This document shows positions 1 to 8,462 of a stretch of 64,000 bases of DNA, in pieces (within the stretch, counting starts at the first letter, position 1; each line of letters opens with the position of its first letter). The notes beneath the pieces were generated by a model. The model was not told the origin of the DNA. It saw nothing but the letters and a program-made list of their open reading frames with translations, and did no database searches. Origin of the DNA: Novosphingobium panipatense. GTDB lineage: Bacteria; Pseudomonadota; Alphaproteobacteria; Sphingomonadales; Sphingomonadaceae. The DNA is taken from the NCBI RefSeq assembly GCF_002149965.1, contig NZ_MSQB01000024.1:1-64000 (forward strand), given 5' to 3'. A program made the position numbers and the translations under genes.

Positions 1-7
1 ACGGTGA

Positions 8-84
<77 letters not shown>

Positions 85-244
85 TACACCAATTCTCCCA
101 AACACTACCCAAAATCCATGCAGCAGCAGACGCTCGTGTGTCGGTTTTCCAGTGAAGGCACGAGACGCTGCGGGACCTATGATGCCATAGTTTCAATGCG
201 CCGTTCTGCCGATGGCTGTCGCGGCGCACTCACGCGAGGCCGTC

Positions 245-778
245 ATGAAACATCTTCATGTCATCACCGGAGGTCCGGGGGCCGGGAAAACCAGCCTCAT
301 CGCCGCGCTCGCCCGAGAGGGCCTTCACCATATGCCGGAAGCAGGCAGGGCGATTATCCAGGAGCAGGTAGGCATAGCGGGCAGCGCCTTGCCTTGGGCC
401 GATCGCGAGGCTTTTGCGGCCAGGATGCTGGCGCGGGACATGGAATCGTACCGCAAGGCGGCCTCGCTCTCGGGGCCTGTCGTTTTCGATCGGGGCATTC
501 CCGATGTTATCGGATATTTGCGCTTATGCGGGATCCCGGTACCCGCTTCGATATGGCAGGTAGCGGAGAACTACCGTTATGCGGAGCACGTCTTCATCGC
601 GCCTCCATGGCCTGCCATTTTCGCACAGGATGCAGAGCGCAAGCAATCGCTGAGGGAAGCCGAGGACACGTACCAGGCGATGGTCGAGGTCTATTCCGAT
701 CTGCAGTACAAGCTTGTTCCGCTGCCTCTGGCTACGATCGGGGAGCGCGCGCAGTTCGTGCTTTCACGTATATCGTGA
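245..778 (+). CDS. AAA_28-type P-loop ATPase/kinase
   Basis: A 177-residue single-domain P-loop protein. The Walker A motif GGPGAGKT lies close to the N-terminus (about residues 8-15), and a Walker B-like stretch VVFDRGIPD lies near residue 80. The size and motifs match small predicted ATPase/kinase proteins of the AAA_28 family, whose substrate is unknown. I chose the ATG at 245 because GAGG lies 6-7 bases upstream and homologous domains begin with KHLHVITGGPGAGKT. An ATG at 212 would add 11 residues of no apparent value. It is monocistronic, between the initiator tRNA and a convergent peptidase gene. The fold is clear; the substrate is not. Confidence 0.7.
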   Translation: MKHLHVITGGPGAGKTSLIAALAREGLHHMPEAGRAIIQEQVGIAGSALPWADREAFAARMLARDMESYRKAASLSGPVVFDRGIPDVIGYLRLCGIPVPASIWQVAENYRYAEHVFIAPPWPAIFAQDAERKQSLREAEDTYQAMVEVYSDLQYKLVPLPLATIGERAQFVLSRIS

Positions 779-820
779 CGCTTATCCCTGGCGCCGGCTA
801 AAGCAAGGCGCCCATAAGAA

Positions 821-846
821 AAGGCGGCCTTTCGACCGCCTCTTCC
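821..846 (-). terminator. Rho-independent terminator of the M23 peptidase gene
   Basis: An AGGCGG/CCGCCT stem with an 8-nt loop. On the minus strand it is followed by TTTTCTT, the T-rich tail expected after the peptidase gene that ends at 910. The convergent gene ending at 778 may share it. Confidence 0.6.
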
Positions 847-909
847 CTCCTCTCCAAACCGTTGTGGCCGGGCTGTCTTGGTGCAGCGCCTGACCGATCT
901 GGAACTCTG

Positions 910-1623
910 TCAGCCGCCGGTGGCGTCGTTGTCCGCCGCGGCCATGCGATCGCCCTGCATGTAGGGGATCGGGTTGACGGCTTCACCGTCGACGCGGACT
1001 TCATAGTGAAGGTGCGGGCCGGTCGAGTTGCCGGTGGTGCCGACGAAACCGATCACGTCGCCCTTGTGGACCATCTGGCCTTCGGCAACGTTGAGGCGCG
1101 ACATATGGCCGTAGCGGGTTTCGAGGTCGCCGCCGTGCTCGAGCGAGACGTAGAGACCGTAACCGCCGAACCACGAAGCCTTGCTGACGACGCCGTCAGC
1201 CGTGGCATAGATCGGGGTGCCGATCGGGGCGCCGAGGTCGATGCCCTTGTGGGCGCGGCGGCCGCCGAGAATGGGGTGGTTGCGCATGCCGAAGCTGCTG
1301 GTCAGCTTGAGACCTTCAAGCGGGGTACGCGAAGGGATCGAGACCGCGCCGAGCTTGGCTGCGCCGGGAATGGAGGGCTTGGCCTTGGCGGAAGCGAGGC
1401 CGGTTTCCTCGAAGTTCTGCCAGGAGCTGAAGAGATTGCGGAACTGTTCGTCTTCTCCGCCGGCCGACTGGTTCGCGGACTGTGCCGAGCGAAGGGGGGC
1501 GGAAATGTCGGCAGCGGCGGCGCTGCTGTTGGCCATCGCCGGGTGAGCGGCGACAAGAGATCCTGCGACGGCGACGGCACCGGTCACTGCGCGGAACTTG
1601 GCGAAGAAATTCGTTACGACCAC
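910..1623 (-). CDS. Exported M23 (LytM-type) zinc metallopeptidase
   Basis: About 237 residues. A hydrophobic N-terminal segment ending in AHPAMA resembles a signal peptide and is followed by an Ala/Ser-rich linker. The C-terminal half is an M23 domain: SSFGMRNHPILGG, HKGIDLG (zinc ligands H and D near residues 125 and 129) and GPHLHYE (third ligand near 206). The family cleaves peptide cross-bridges in peptidoglycan or activates amidases, so a periplasmic role in wall remodelling is likely. The start is placed at GTG 1623 because AAGG lies 8 bases upstream; a TTG at 1629 would add two residues. All metal ligands are present, so it should be active. Confidence 0.85.
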   Translation of the reverse strand: MVVTNFFAKFRAVTGAVAVAGSLVAAHPAMANSSAAAADISAPLRSAQSANQSAGGEDEQFRNLFSSWQNFEETGLASAKAKPSIPGAAKLGAVSIPSRTPLEGLKLTSSFGMRNHPILGGRRAHKGIDLGAPIGTPIYATADGVVSKASWFGGYGLYVSLEHGGDLETRYGHMSRLNVAEGQMVHKGDVIGFVGTTGNSTGPHLHYEVRVDGEAVNPIPYMQGDRMAAADNDATGG

Positions 1624-1774
1624 TCGCAATACCTTGTTATCCGCCGCGAGCCGTTAGGCCACGACGCCTGTATTTATTACGGCGCGCACGAAGGCGCACC
1701 GCGCAAACCCTAGTTCTGGAGATGGTCGGAACCCCCCGCCGTCTCTGATTGGGAGTTATGCCGAACGATTGCGA

Positions 1775-2566
1775 TCAGGCAAGATCGGCATAAAGATCCC
1801 GCGATAAACCGGCAGCGAGGCGCGCCGAGTCGTTGAACGGCGGCTTAACGGCCCCGCCAAAGTGGCGGGAAACCAGGGTTTTCCAGAGCGAGTCATGGTC
1901 CTCGTTCAACCGTTTGGCGACTGCGGCGAAATGCGTTGCGCCGAAACGAACGTGCCGGATTTCGTCGTCAAGGATTCGCTGGAGGATGCGCGCGCCGCGA
2001 CCGTCGCCACTGGCCCTGACCCGGTCGAGTGTGGCCGGGGTAACATCCAGCCCGCGTGCTTCGAGCACCATCGGCACCACGGCGAGGCGGGCGCCAACGT
2101 CTTGTCGCGTCTTGTGCGCCGCTTCCCATAGTCCTTCGTGCGCGGGCAAGGCGCCGTAGTGACTGCCGAGGCCGCGCAAGTGGCGCTCGATCACGGCGAA
2201 ATGCAGGGCTTCGTCGGCGGCGACCGACAGGAAGTCGCTGACGAAGGCCTTGTTCATCTCGCCTCCGAACCGGCCCGCCATGTCGAGGGCGAGATCGATG
2301 GCGACGAATTCGATATGCGCGAGGGCATGCCAGAGCGCGATCCTGCCGCGTTCCGAACCGCCCTTGCCGCGCTTCGGCATGCGGCTTGGCGGGAGCAGTT
2401 CGGGCGCATCCGGGCGCCCGGGGACGTCCGGCATGCCCACATCGAAAGTGAAGGAAAGGCGGCCGAGACGCCAGTCTCGCGCCACCTTGCGCGTCGAAAT
2501 CACTTTGGCGCGCGGATCGCATTCGAGCAGCGCTTCGCGAATCGCTGCGGCAACGGAACGGGTCAT
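1775..2566 (-). CDS. DUF455 family ferritin-like protein
   Basis: A 263-residue protein of the DUF455 family, which has a ferritin-like four-helix architecture. Metal-ligand motifs typical of the fold are visible: HIEFVAIDLALD, DEALHF and DDEIRHVRFG, giving the paired E..H pattern of a di-iron carboxylate site. The function is not established; relatives are annotated as ferritin-like or rhamnan-synthesis-associated proteins. The start ATG shares one base with the stop of the upstream peroxiredoxin gene (TGATG), so the two are translationally coupled. It is the last gene of the glnE-bcp-DUF455 row. Pairing with a thiol peroxidase fits iron or peroxide handling, but that is inference. Confidence 0.75.
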   Translation of the reverse strand: MTRSVAAAIREALLECDPRAKVISTRKVARDWRLGRLSFTFDVGMPDVPGRPDAPELLPPSRMPKRGKGGSERGRIALWHALAHIEFVAIDLALDMAGRFGGEMNKAFVSDFLSVAADEALHFAVIERHLRGLGSHYGALPAHEGLWEAAHKTRQDVGARLAVVPMVLEARGLDVTPATLDRVRASGDGRGARILQRILDDEIRHVRFGATHFAAVAKRLNEDHDSLWKTLVSRHFGGAVKPPFNDSARLAAGLSRDLYADLA

Positions 2567-3039
2567 CAGAGCGCCTTTGCGGCCTCCAGCACTTCGGCCG
2601 CGTGATTCTTGACCTTCACCTTGTCCCAGACACGGGCGATTTTTCCGTCCGGGCCGATCAGGTACGTCGTGCGGACCATGCCCATGTAGGTGCGGCCGTA
2701 GTTCTGCTTTTCGGTCCAGATGCCGAGCGCGTCGGAGAGGCCGTTCTCCTCGGCATCGGTGGCGAGCGGGGCCTTGAGATCGTGCTTGGCGATGAAGTTC
2801 TGGTGCTTCTTCGCCGTATCCTTGCTGACGCCCAGGAGCGCGGTCCCGGCCGCCTCGAACTGGTCCTTCAGCGCCGAGAAATCTATGTTTTCGGTGGTGC
2901 AGCCGGGGGTGTTGTCCTTGGGATAGAAGAACACCACCAGCTTGCGCCCCGCAAAGTCGGAGGCTTTCACACTGCCGCCTTCGGGCGTTTCGAGGGCGAT
3001 GTCGGGGAAGGTATCGCCGGCGGCGGGACGGGTGGTCAT
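2566..3039 (-). CDS. bcp: Thioredoxin-dependent thiol peroxidase (Bcp/PrxQ)
   Basis: A 157-residue peroxiredoxin of the BCP/PrxQ subfamily that reduces hydrogen and organic peroxides using thioredoxin. The active-site block is FFYPKDNTPGCTTE, with the peroxidatic Cys in PGCT. Unlike classic E. coli Bcp there is no second Cys five residues on (the motif is GCTTENIDF), so it is probably a 1-Cys type or uses an external resolving thiol. The start at 3039 overlaps the glnE stop by four bases (ATGA), and its own stop overlaps the DUF455 start. The longer reading frame upstream is only glnE read out of frame. Confidence 0.9.
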   Translation of the reverse strand: MTTRPAAGDTFPDIALETPEGGSVKASDFAGRKLVVFFYPKDNTPGCTTENIDFSALKDQFEAAGTALLGVSKDTAKKHQNFIAKHDLKAPLATDAEENGLSDALGIWTEKQNYGRTYMGMVRTTYLIGPDGKIARVWDKVKVKNHAAEVLEAAKAL

Positions 3040-5831
3040 CGGATGGTCTCCAGGGTTTCGTCGAAGGCCTGGGCCCATGCCGCGGCAACTCGTGCGCGGG
3101 CCTGGGCAAGGCCGGTTTCGAGGTCTTGCCAATGGTCATAACCGCATGCGCGTACGAGCGCTATGCAGGCGGCCTCCACAGGCCTCAGCGAATCGGGTGC
3201 GAGCAGCCGGGCGGCGACGAGCAGGCGGGTCAGCACGTCGTGGGCTTCGGCAAGCTGGGCGGGGAGCCTGCCCTCGTCGATTAGCAGGCGCAGGGCCTCG
3301 CCAAGATCGGCATCGAGGCCCCGGCCGCTTTGCAACTGGGTGAAGTGGACGAGGAATTCGAGGTCCACGAGGCCGCCGCGCATGAGCTTGACGTCGAGCG
3401 GACCCTTGGCGGGTTTGTGCTGCGCCATGCGGGCGCGCATTTCGAGCACGTCGTTCCGCAGTTTGACCGGATCGCGCTGGCCGGTGAGCACGTCGTGGAT
3501 GATCGTGCCGAGCCGCGTTCTCGCCTCGCCGGAGCCGTAGAGCGGTCGTGCGCGGCACAGCGCCATGTGTTCCCAGGTCCAGGCCTGCTCCTGCTGGTAG
3601 CGCGCGAAGCTTTCGAGGCTGGCGGCGGGCGGCCCCTGTTCGCCGGACGGGCGCAGGCGGGTATCCACTTCGTAGAGCGCGCCTTCGGCGGTCTGGACCG
3701 AGAGCGCGGCAGTCACCCGCTGGGACAGGCGGTTGTAGTAGAGCGTGGCGCCGAGCGGGCGCCGTCCATCCGATTCGCCCGCGAAATCGCCGGTGAAGAG
3801 GTAGATCAGGTCGAGGTCGGAGGCATGGGTGAGCACGCCGCCGCCCATGCGGCCAAGGCCCAGCACCACCAGTTCGCTCTCCGGCACCAGGCCGTGATTC
3901 TCGCGGAATTCCGCCACGGCCGCATCGGTGAGCACGACCAGCGCGGCTTCGGCGATCCGGCCCAGGGCATGGCCGATATCCAGCGGATCGTTCACCCCCT
4001 CGATCAGTTGCACGCCGAGCGCGAAGCGGCGGTCGCCGACCTTGCGCCGCACGGTATTGAGTTTGCGCTCGTAATCGTCGCCCGGTTCGAAGCGGGAGAA
4101 TTCCGCGATCAGCTCGGGCAGGCTGCCCGGCAGATCGAAGGCGCTGGCGTCGATCAGCGGGTCCAGCAGGTCGGCGCGGCGGGCCAGGGCATCGGCCAGC
4201 GGCGGCGCCAGGCTGAGGATGCGGGCGAGCCGTTCGATCAGGGCCGGGCGCGCCTCCAGCAGTCGGAACAGGTTGATCGCGGTCGGCAGGTTGTTGAGCA
4301 GTTGCTCCCAGCGGGCCATGGCGCGTTCCGGTTCGGGCGCGGCGGCAAGGGCGGCAAGCAGGCCGGGGCGGATCGCTTCGAAGGCGAGCCGGGCAGCGTC
4401 GGAACGCAGCGCGCGCATCCGGCCGGAGAGCCAGCCTTCGATCCGCGCGACCGTGGCATCGGGGTCGGCAAAGCCCATGCGCATGAGCTCGTCGCGAAGG
4501 TCTTCCTGCGCCGGGGCGGGCACGGAGACCGTCGTGCCGGTGGGCAGGTTGGCCATGACCAGGGCGTCGTAGCGCTCACCCACGGCCTCGGTGATCTGCG
4601 TGAGTTCGTCCACGAGCGCCTGGCCGTCCGGCAGCCCGTCGAGCCGGGCCACTTCGTCCAGCAGGTCTTCCCGGACCGGCAACGAATGCGTCTGCTGGTC
4701 CTGCATCATCTGCAGGCGGTGCTCGACGGTGCGCAGCCGGTCGTAGCTTTCGCCCAGCAGGCGGGCGTCTTCGGGCGGGACCAGTCCGGCCTCGGCCAGG
4801 GCATCGAGCGTGGCGCGGGTGCCGCGCAGGCGCAGGGCGGGGTTGCGGCCGCCGTGGATCAGCTGGTGGGTCTGGGCGTAGAATTCCACTTCGCGAATAC
4901 CGCCGCGGCCCTTCTTCAGGTCGAAGCCGGGGCCGACGGTCACGCTGCCGCGCGTATTGGCGCGGATCTGCGCGGTAAGACGGCCGATCTCGGCAATGGC
5001 GCCGAAGTCCAGGCTCTTGCGCCAGACGAACGAGCGGATCGCGGCGAGAAAGGCCTCGCCCGCCGCCACGTCTCCGGCGCAGGCGCGGGCGCGGATGAAG
5101 GCGGCGCGTTCCCAGGCAAGCGCGGAGGATTCGTAATGGGTCAGCGCGCCGTTGATCGAGATGGCCAGCGGGCTGACTTCGGACGCCGGTCGCAGACGCA
5201 GGTCGGTGCGGAAGACGTAGCCCTCGTCGGTCACGCCCGCGAGGATTTCCACCACGGCGCGGGCAACGCGCTGGGCGGCTTCGCCGGGCTCGTCGCGCTC
5301 GCGGCGGGGCAGCAGCTGGGGATCGAACAGCAGGATCGGGTCGATGTCCGAACTGTAGTTGAGTTCGCCCGCGCCGTGCTTGCCGAGTGCGAGGGCGAGG
5401 AAGCCCGCCGGCTGCGCGTCCGGCACACGGCGGCGGATGCCCTCGGTGATGGCGGCATTGAGCGCGCGGTCTGCCAGGGCGGAGAGTTCGCCCGTCACCT
5501 TGAGCAGCGGGAAAGCCCCGGCCAGGTCGCCGATCGCGAGGGCCAGGGCGAGCGCCTGCTTTTCGCGCCGCAGCGCCGCGCCGACGCCGGGTGCGCCTTC
5601 GCCCGCCGCGCGGGCCCAGTCCAGCGCCACCGCGCCGTCTCCGGCGGCGAGCCGTTCGGTGAGGGCGGGAAGCCGGTCGAGCGCGCTGGAAAGATAAGGG
5701 GCGTGGGCGCGGGCGCGGGCGATCGCGCCGGTCCAGTCGGCTTTCGGTTCGGCATCCATTCCGGCTTCCTGCCTGCCCCATTGCCGGAGAGCAAGCATCT
5801 GCGGGGTAGGCGTCAGGGATTGTTGCGGCAT
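3036..5831 (-). CDS. glnE: Glutamine synthetase adenylyltransferase/adenylyl-removing enzyme
   Basis: About 931 residues, the usual length for GlnE, which adenylylates and de-adenylylates glutamine synthetase in response to nitrogen status through PII. Both nucleotidyltransferase halves are visible. The N-terminal one carries LGKHGAGELNYSSDIDPI and the C-terminal one LGLGRMGGGVLTHASDLDLI, each with the GS/DxD signature. Intervening helices contain the expected LRTVEHRLQM and GGIREVEF blocks. The start is set at MPQQSL (5831); an upstream extension would run into the divergent agmatine deiminase gene, and later Met codons at MLAL and MDAE are possible. It is first in a row with bcp and a DUF455 gene. 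Confidence 0.92.
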   Translation of the reverse strand: MPQQSLTPTPQMLALRQWGRQEAGMDAEPKADWTGAIARARAHAPYLSSALDRLPALTERLAAGDGAVALDWARAAGEGAPGVGAALRREKQALALALAIGDLAGAFPLLKVTGELSALADRALNAAITEGIRRRVPDAQPAGFLALALGKHGAGELNYSSDIDPILLFDPQLLPRRERDEPGEAAQRVARAVVEILAGVTDEGYVFRTDLRLRPASEVSPLAISINGALTHYESSALAWERAAFIRARACAGDVAAGEAFLAAIRSFVWRKSLDFGAIAEIGRLTAQIRANTRGSVTVGPGFDLKKGRGGIREVEFYAQTHQLIHGGRNPALRLRGTRATLDALAEAGLVPPEDARLLGESYDRLRTVEHRLQMMQDQQTHSLPVREDLLDEVARLDGLPDGQALVDELTQITEAVGERYDALVMANLPTGTTVSVPAPAQEDLRDELMRMGFADPDATVARIEGWLSGRMRALRSDAARLAFEAIRPGLLAALAAAPEPERAMARWEQLLNNLPTAINLFRLLEARPALIERLARILSLAPPLADALARRADLLDPLIDASAFDLPGSLPELIAEFSRFEPGDDYERKLNTVRRKVGDRRFALGVQLIEGVNDPLDIGHALGRIAEAALVVLTDAAVAEFRENHGLVPESELVVLGLGRMGGGVLTHASDLDLIYLFTGDFAGESDGRRPLGATLYYNRLSQRVTAALSVQTAEGALYEVDTRLRPSGEQGPPAASLESFARYQQEQAWTWEHMALCRARPLYGSGEARTRLGTIIHDVLTGQRDPVKLRNDVLEMRARMAQHKPAKGPLDVKLMRGGLVDLEFLVHFTQLQSGRGLDADLGEALRLLIDEGRLPAQLAEAHDVLTRLLVAARLLAPDSLRPVEAACIALVRACGYDHWQDLETGLAQARARVAAAWAQAFDETLETIR

Positions 5832-5904
5832 CGGCCGGAGTCTTCTATCGGCTCGGCCGTTCCCGCGGCGACAAGCCTTGTGCTGCGGCTCAAGGAGGTT
5901 GCCC

Positions 5905-6888
5905 GTGACGTTCGCCCTTCCCCCCGAATGGCATCCGCAGGACTGGATCTGGATCGGTTTTCCGCACGATCCCGTGGAGTGGCCGGGCTTTCTGGAAGCC
6001 GCGCAAGTGCAGATGGCACAGTTCGCTTCCGCCGTGGCCGAATCGGGGCAGGAAGTGCGCCTTGTCGTGCGGGACGAGGCCAACCGGGCGCGGGCGGCTG
6101 CGCTGGTGTCTTCGAAGATAAAGCTGGAAGTCCGCCGCTACGGTGACGTCTGGCTGCGCGATACCGGGCCGTTGGTGGTGTCCGACGGCACTGGTGCGCT
6201 CAGGGCGATGCGCTTCGGCTTCAATGGCTGGGGCGGCAAGTACCTGATGGACGGCGACCAGGAAATCGGCGCCGAACTGGCGCGCGATGCCGGGCTGGAG
6301 GTCGAGACGGCCGACTGGATTCTCGAAGGCGGTGCGATCGACGGAGACGGCACCGGTCTGGTGGCGACGACCGAGCAGGTCCTGCTCAACCCGAATCGCA
6401 ACCCGCACCTGACGCGCGGCGATCTGGAAATGCGCCTGAAGCGCGATCTCGGCTACGACCGCGTGCTGTGGCTGGGCGACGGCCTGATCAACGACCATAC
6501 CGACGGTCACGTCGATAACCTCGCCCGCTTCGTGGCGCCGAACGTGCTGGCCCTGCCGCGCGGAACCGGGCCGAACGATCCCAATGCGGCGATCTATGCC
6601 GATGCCAAGGCGCGCGCCGAAGCGGCGGGCGTGACGGTGCGCGAAGTGCCCTCGCCGGGCCGGGTGGAGAGCGAGGACGGCCGCATCGAACCGGCCAGCT
6701 ACATGAACTTCGCGATCACCTCGAAGCTGGTGGTCGTGCCGATCTACGGCACCGCGCACGACGAAGAGGGCGTGGCGACGATCGCCGCACTGTTCCCCGA
6801 TCGCGATGTCGTGGGCGTCATGGCCGATGCGGTGCTGGCGGGCGGAGGCTCGTTCCACTGCTCCAGCCAGCAGATGCCCGCGCGTTGA
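5905..6888 (+). CDS. aguA: Agmatine deiminase
   Basis: A 327-residue agmatine deiminase (peptidylarginine-deiminase-like family), converting agmatine to N-carbamoylputrescine and ammonia. Family blocks are clear: EWHPQDWIWIGFPHDP at the start, VWLRDTGP, LEGGAID, INDHTDGHVDN with the catalytic His and acidic residues, and the nucleophile Cys in GGSFHCSSQQ near the C-terminus. It starts with GTG at 5905, preceded by a strong AAGGAGG at 5892-5898. An earlier ATG at 5878 lies upstream of that ribosome site and is unlikely. The next polyamine gene, N-carbamoylputrescine amidase, is not in the window. It is divergent from glnE across about 70 bp that must hold both promoters. Confidence 0.93.
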   Translation: MTFALPPEWHPQDWIWIGFPHDPVEWPGFLEAAQVQMAQFASAVAESGQEVRLVVRDEANRARAAALVSSKIKLEVRRYGDVWLRDTGPLVVSDGTGALRAMRFGFNGWGGKYLMDGDQEIGAELARDAGLEVETADWILEGGAIDGDGTGLVATTEQVLLNPNRNPHLTRGDLEMRLKRDLGYDRVLWLGDGLINDHTDGHVDNLARFVAPNVLALPRGTGPNDPNAAIYADAKARAEAAGVTVREVPSPGRVESEDGRIEPASYMNFAITSKLVVVPIYGTAHDEEGVATIAALFPDRDVVGVMADAVLAGGGSFHCSSQQMPAR

Positions 6889-7299
6889 TCTCGGCAGGAG
6901 GTCTCCGCAGGAGGCAGGGGTTTTAACGGATTCGCAAGGGGTCTGCGTGCAATGTCGCAGGCATGGCTCGTATCGTCGCTCTTGCGCATGGCGCCCGTAA
7001 TCTTCGGCAGGATGACGTCCTGCGCGCCGTGCTTGTGTGCGGCTGCGCACTCGCGCTGATCTTGGCAAAGGATGTCCTGCCGTTCTGATCGCGGGCGCGC
7101 GATTACCGCCGCCCCTGGTCCGTCCAATTTCCTTTTCATTTCAAAATATGTTCGCGGGGCGGTTTACGCCTCGTCGTTTCCGCTGCACCGCACATCGTGA
7201 CTGCTGCATCGCAGCAAAAGAATGTCACAAACTATCGATGCAAACGAAATCATCCTTCCCCAGTTTATCGGTTCGCGTGACTGGAAAAGGAGATTCTCC
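6889..7299. other. Gene-poor stretch between aguA and the bestrophin unit
   Basis: A 411-bp stretch with no confident gene. It holds one possible 41-codon reading frame (6963-7088), described separately. An AT-richer patch near 7125-7160 may contain the promoter of the downstream small membrane protein/bestrophin pair. No hairpin terminator for aguA was recognised. Confidence 0.5.
6963..7088 (+). CDS. Possible 41-residue membrane peptide
   Basis: An ATG-to-TGA frame of 42 codons encoding a short basic N-terminus followed by the hydrophobic run VLRAVLVCGCALALILA and a stop shortly after. The layout (one hydrophobic helix, charged ends) is that of a small membrane protein. The ribosome site is weak (CAGG only), and codon third positions are less GC-biased than in neighbouring genes, so it may be chance. 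I do not recognise a family. Confidence 0.3.
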   Translation: MARIVALAHGARNLRQDDVLRAVLVCGCALALILAKDVLPF

Positions 7300-7506
7300 A
7301 TGCGCCATGTAACTGACGCCGAGCGGGCTCGCCTTCGCCAATCGCTTGTCGGCAATTTTCTGCTATTGCTGTTCGGCCTGGGCGTGCTGGGCTTCCTGGT
7401 GGCGGTAGACAGGGCTGACTGGTTCACCCTGAGGCCGGTTTCGGGAACCTCGGTCGCGCTCTCCAATGCCGCAACCGCGGCGCACGGAGATTCCATCAAG
7501 CGATGA
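7300..7506 (+). CDS. Small single-pass membrane protein upstream of the bestrophin gene
   Basis: A 68-residue protein. A basic N-terminus (MRHVTDAERARLRQS) is followed by a transmembrane helix, NFLLLLFGLGVLGFLVAV, then a polar C-terminus. An AAAAGGAGA ribosome site lies just before the ATG at 7300, so the longer frame from 7222 is not preferred. Its stop overlaps the bestrophin start by four bases (ATGA), indicating translational coupling and perhaps a shared complex. No family recognised; a channel accessory role is inference only. Confidence 0.6.
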   Translation: MRHVTDAERARLRQSLVGNFLLLLFGLGVLGFLVAVDRADWFTLRPVSGTSVALSNAATAAHGDSIKR

Positions 7507-8390
7507 TCGTTACGCCTTCGCTGCAACCCGTCCAGATCCTGCGAGAGATCTGGAAGCCGATTACCCTGCTGTTCGTATGGGACGTCATCGTCACGGTGAC
7601 GTACTTCATGCTGCCGTTCCACGCGCCGGAATTGCCGGTGACGCTGTTCGGCTCTGCCCTGGCGCTGTTCCTGGGGTTCAGAAGCAATTCGGCCTACCAG
7701 CGATGGTGGGAAGGGCGCGGGCTGTGGGGGCTGATGATCAATGCCAGCCGCAACATCGCGCGTGCCGCGCGCAACTTCATGCCCGATCCCGAAGCGACCG
7801 AGCTGAAGCGGCGGGTGGTGCTGCGGCAGATCGCCTACGTCAATGCGCTGCGCTGCCAGCTTCGCCGGATCAAGCCGGACGAGGAAGTGCTGCGCATGCT
7901 GTCGCGCGGAGGCGCCGACGAATCGCTGGAACGCGTCAATGTGGCCAACGGCATCCTCGATGATACCGGCCGCCGCATCGATGAGGCGCGCCGCAATGGC
8001 TGGATCGACACCATCCAGCAGGCGCAGATGGAAGCCGTGCTGGTGGACATCGCCAATTCGCAGGGCGGCATGGAGCGGCTGAAGAACACGCCGCTGCCCT
8101 ATCAGTACCGCTTCTTCCCCACCGTTTTCACGCACATGTTCTGCATCCTGCTGCCGATCGGCCTGGTGGAGACGCTGGGCGTGGCGACGCCTTTGGGTTC
8201 CACCCTGGCCGGCGTGATGTTCTTGGCCGTGCTGGCGATCGGCGACGATCTGGTCGATCCTTTCGCCAATACCGTCCACGACCTGCCGCTCAATGCCATG
8301 TGCCGCACGATCGAGATCGATCTGCTCCAGTCCATCGGCGAGGAAGCACCGCCGCCGATCGTGCCGGACAAGCACGGCATTCTCTGGTGA
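7503..8390 (+). CDS. Bestrophin-family anion channel
   Basis: A 295-residue protein of the bestrophin (UPF0187/RFP-TM) family, pentameric anion or cation channels of the inner membrane. Visible hallmarks are the first membrane segments (ITLLFVWDVIVTVTYFML), the conserved FRSNSAYQRWWEGR block, the later hydrophobic segments around FPTVFTHMFCILLPIGLVETLG, and the acidic GDDLVDPF motif followed by LPLNAMCRTIEIDLL. The length is normal for bacterial members. It begins inside the stop of the preceding small membrane gene. Its stop codon lies within an 18-bp tandem repeat. The transported ion cannot be read from the sequence. Confidence 0.88.
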   Translation: MIVTPSLQPVQILREIWKPITLLFVWDVIVTVTYFMLPFHAPELPVTLFGSALALFLGFRSNSAYQRWWEGRGLWGLMINASRNIARAARNFMPDPEATELKRRVVLRQIAYVNALRCQLRRIKPDEEVLRMLSRGGADESLERVNVANGILDDTGRRIDEARRNGWIDTIQQAQMEAVLVDIANSQGGMERLKNTPLPYQYRFFPTVFTHMFCILLPIGLVETLGVATPLGSTLAGVMFLAVLAIGDDLVDPFANTVHDLPLNAMCRTIEIDLLQSIGEEAPPPIVPDKHGILW

Positions 8391-8434
8391 GTTGACGCTC
8401 TCTGGTAAGTTGACGCCCTCTGGTAAGTTGACGC
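8381..8434 (+). repeat. 18-bp tandem repeat (3 copies) across the bestrophin stop codon
   Basis: Three head-to-tail 18-bp units at 8381-8398, 8399-8416 and 8417-8434. They differ by only one or two bases (TGGTGA in unit 1, TGGTAA in units 2 and 3). The unit length is a multiple of three, so each copy places CTC TGG plus a stop codon in the bestrophin frame: TGA, TAA, TAA. Confidence 0.9.
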
Positions 8435-8462
8435 TGGGCCGTGGACGCTTCAGGAGCGGTCC

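Noticed and set aside
118..801. A 227-codon plus-strand frame overlapping the P-loop gene
   Set aside because: It is in another phase from the Walker A-containing frame, has no recognisable domain and is rich in Arg/Gly as out-of-frame GC-rich reads are.
3330..6146. A 938-codon antisense frame over glnE
   Set aside because: High-GC codon usage in glnE leaves the opposite strand open; the sequence is low complexity with no family motif.
7037..7312. A 91-codon frame before the small membrane gene
   Set aside because: It crosses the ribosome site and start of the 68-residue protein and shows no domain or codon bias.
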